DNA of 64,000 nucleotides, taken from JAOPZW01 sp963806015. GTDB lineage: Bacteria > Actinomycetota > Thermoleophilia > Solirubrobacterales > Solirubrobacteraceae. Location of the stretch: positions 434,001 through 498,000 of the forward strand of contig CAWDWM010000010.1 of assembly GCA_963806015.1 (NCBI GenBank), written 5' to 3'. The notes beneath the pieces are model-generated. The model saw only the letters and a list, made by a program, of their open reading frames with translations, searched no databases and had not been told where the DNA came from. Shown piece after piece: positions 62,801 through 64,000 of this stretch (the first letter of the stretch is position 1; every line of letters starts with the position of its first letter). Made by a program: the position numbers and the translations under genes.

Positions 62801-63862
62801 ATGGATCTCGCGACCATCTGGTTCGTCCTCATCGCGGTCCTCTGGAGCGGCTACTTCCTGCTCGAAGGCTTCGACTTCGGCGTGGGCATGCTGCTGGCGG
62901 TGCTGCCGCGCGACGAGGCTGAGCGCAGCACGATGTTCGAGTCCATCGGGCCCGTCTGGGACGGCAACGAGGTGTGGCTGGTGATCGCCGGCGGTGCGAC
63001 CTTCGCCGCGTTCCCGGCGTGGTACGCGACGATGTTCTCGGGCTTCTACCTCGCGCTGCTGCTCATCCTCGTCCTGCTCATCGTGCGCGTGGTCTCGTTC
63101 GAGTGGCGCGAGCGCTCTGACAGCCCGCACTGGCGGGCGGCGTGGCGATGGGCGAACACGGTGGGCAGCGTGGGCGCCTCCTTCGTGTGGGGCGTGGCGC
63201 TCGCCAACCTCGTGCACGGCGTCCCGCTGAGCTCGAAGGGCGACTTCACCGGCAACGTGCTCGACCTCTTCAACGCCTACACCGTCCTTGCGGGCATCTC
63301 GGTCGTCGCCCTTTTCGCCCTACACGGCGGGGTCTACCTGACCCTGCGCACGAGCGGCGAGCTGTGCGAGCGCGCGGCGTCGGCGGCGCGACGGCTCGCG
63401 GTGCCGGCGACGGTCGTCGTCACGGCCTTCATGGCCTCGACGGTCGCCGTCGCCATTGACCGCAACGACCGCGACGCCTTCCCCACCGTGCTGCCCGCGG
63501 CCATCGGCGTGGTCGCGCTCGTGGCCGCCGTCGCGCTCGTGTTCACGCGCCGGAGCGGCTGGGCCTTCGTCGCCTCCGCGGTGGCCGCGGTGGCCTGGGT
63601 GGCGACGGTGTTCACGGGCCTGTATCCGCGCGTTCTCGTCTCGCACCCGGACTTCGGCAACAGCCTGACGATCTCGGGCGCGGCCGCCGGCCACTACGCG
63701 TTGAGCGTCATCACGGTCGTGGCGGCGATCTGCGTTCCGATCGTGCTGATCTACCAGGGCTGGACCTACCACGTCTTCCGCGCGCGCCTCGGCGGCGACC
63801 CGCCGGTGATCGCGCCGGTCGACCCGCTGGACCCCAGCCCGGCCGGCACGCCGACGGGCTGA
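62801..63862 (+). CDS. cydB: cytochrome bd ubiquinol oxidase subunit II
   Basis: 353 aa from the ATG at 62801, GGAG at 62791-62794. FVLIAVLWSGYFLLEGFDFGVGML and FESIGPVWDGNEVWLVIAGG are diagnostic. About nine helices. Normally cydB follows cydA by a few bases; here the IS982 element intervenes, so expression depends on read-through or on a promoter inside the element. Confidence 0.95.
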   Translation: MDLATIWFVLIAVLWSGYFLLEGFDFGVGMLLAVLPRDEAERSTMFESIGPVWDGNEVWLVIAGGATFAAFPAWYATMFSGFYLALLLILVLLIVRVVSFEWRERSDSPHWRAAWRWANTVGSVGASFVWGVALANLVHGVPLSSKGDFTGNVLDLFNAYTVLAGISVVALFALHGGVYLTLRTSGELCERAASAARRLAVPATVVVTAFMASTVAVAIDRNDRDAFPTVLPAAIGVVALVAAVALVFTRRSGWAFVASAVAAVAWVATVFTGLYPRVLVSHPDFGNSLTISGAAAGHYALSVITVVAAICVPIVLIYQGWTYHVFRARLGGDPPVIAPVDPLDPSPAGTPTG

Positions 63863-63868
63863 GGACGG

Positions 63869-64000
63869 GTGCGCGCCCTCGATCCGCGCCTCGTCCGCCG
63901 CACGCGATCCGTGCGCCCGCTCCTGATCGCGGACACCGCGCTCGGCGTGGTCACGACCGCGTTCGTCCTGCTCCAGGCGACGCTGCTCGCGCGGATCGTC
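63869..64000 (+). CDS. cydD: CydD-type ABC exporter subunit, N-terminal part (runs off window)
   Basis: 44 residues from the GTG at 63869 to the window end: RALDPRLVRRTRSVRPLLI then TALGVVTTAFVLLQATLLARI, the usual first helix of CydD in actinobacterial cydABDC loci. CydDC exports thiols needed for cytochrome bd assembly. Six bases after the cydB stop. Confidence 0.8.
   Translation, partial: MRALDPRLVRRTRSVRPLLIADTALGVVTTAFVLLQATLLARIV

Overview
The window is about 70% G+C, with G/C at most third codon positions, many GTG starts and many ATGA/GTGA gene overlaps. Gene content (branched-chain and sugar ABC importers, MetE-like half proteins, NarL-type two-component systems, GH15, cytochrome bd, a fused ECF sigma factor) suggests a soil actinobacterium, most likely Thermoleophilia/Solirubrobacterales (Conexibacter, Solirubrobacter or Baekduia type). 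The taxonomy is inferred. No rRNA, tRNA or CRISPR array was seen.

Region 1 (1-10.4 kb) is mixed: the end of a DUF3500 gene, a bicupin, a FadR-type GntR regulator, small membrane and secreted proteins, an ECF sigma factor fused to a membrane segment and an SH3-like domain, a HypX-type CO-ligand maturase without a hydrogenase nearby, a chagasin-like inhibitor, a GGDEF/HD-GYP protein and a GlcG/HbpS-like protein.

Region 2 (10.4-31.8 kb) is a catabolic island: sugar-acid-type dehydratase, zinc alcohol dehydrogenase, RraA-family protein, acetoacetyl-CoA synthetase (frameshifted), two ABC importers, three short MetE-like proteins, a GntR/FCD regulator, a ring-cleaving dioxygenase and a fumarylacetoacetate-hydrolase-family enzyme. 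Three promoters share TTGACA followed by a near-palindrome AATgTGCAaATT over the -10 region. They drive both importers and the dioxygenase, and two of them lie in divergent intergenic regions next to a MetE-like gene and the GntR gene. One regulon for an uncharacterised, probably aromatic or methoxylated substrate ending in acetoacetate is the simplest reading.

A methyltransferase at 31.8-32.6 kb has an in-frame TGA where related arsenite-methyltransferase-type proteins have a catalytic cysteine. A hairpin with GGU in its apical loop follows at SECIS distance, and 60 well-biased codons come after it. It is most likely a selenoprotein.

Region 3 (32.7-63.9 kb) is a signalling and stress island: NarL-type kinases and response regulators, a MalT-like LuxR regulator, universal stress proteins, a cation/proton antiporter, a LURP-one protein, a glutamine amidotransferase, and a tightly packed unit zwf - GH15 - GMC oxidoreductase - ndh - cydA - cydB - cydD. 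Ten intergenic 17-bp sites with consensus TCACCCG-N3-CGGGTGA lie upstream of these stress genes, one per gene at each divergent pair. They define an apparent regulon with no regulator assigned.

Mobile DNA: a frameshifted IS110-family element (41.4-42.5 kb), followed by about 650 bp of gene-free repeat-bearing DNA; an IS982-family element inserted exactly between cydA and cydB; and two families of large hairpin repeats, one copy of which (about 300 bp) is bracketed by a 17-bp direct duplication that includes the stop codon of the upstream gene.
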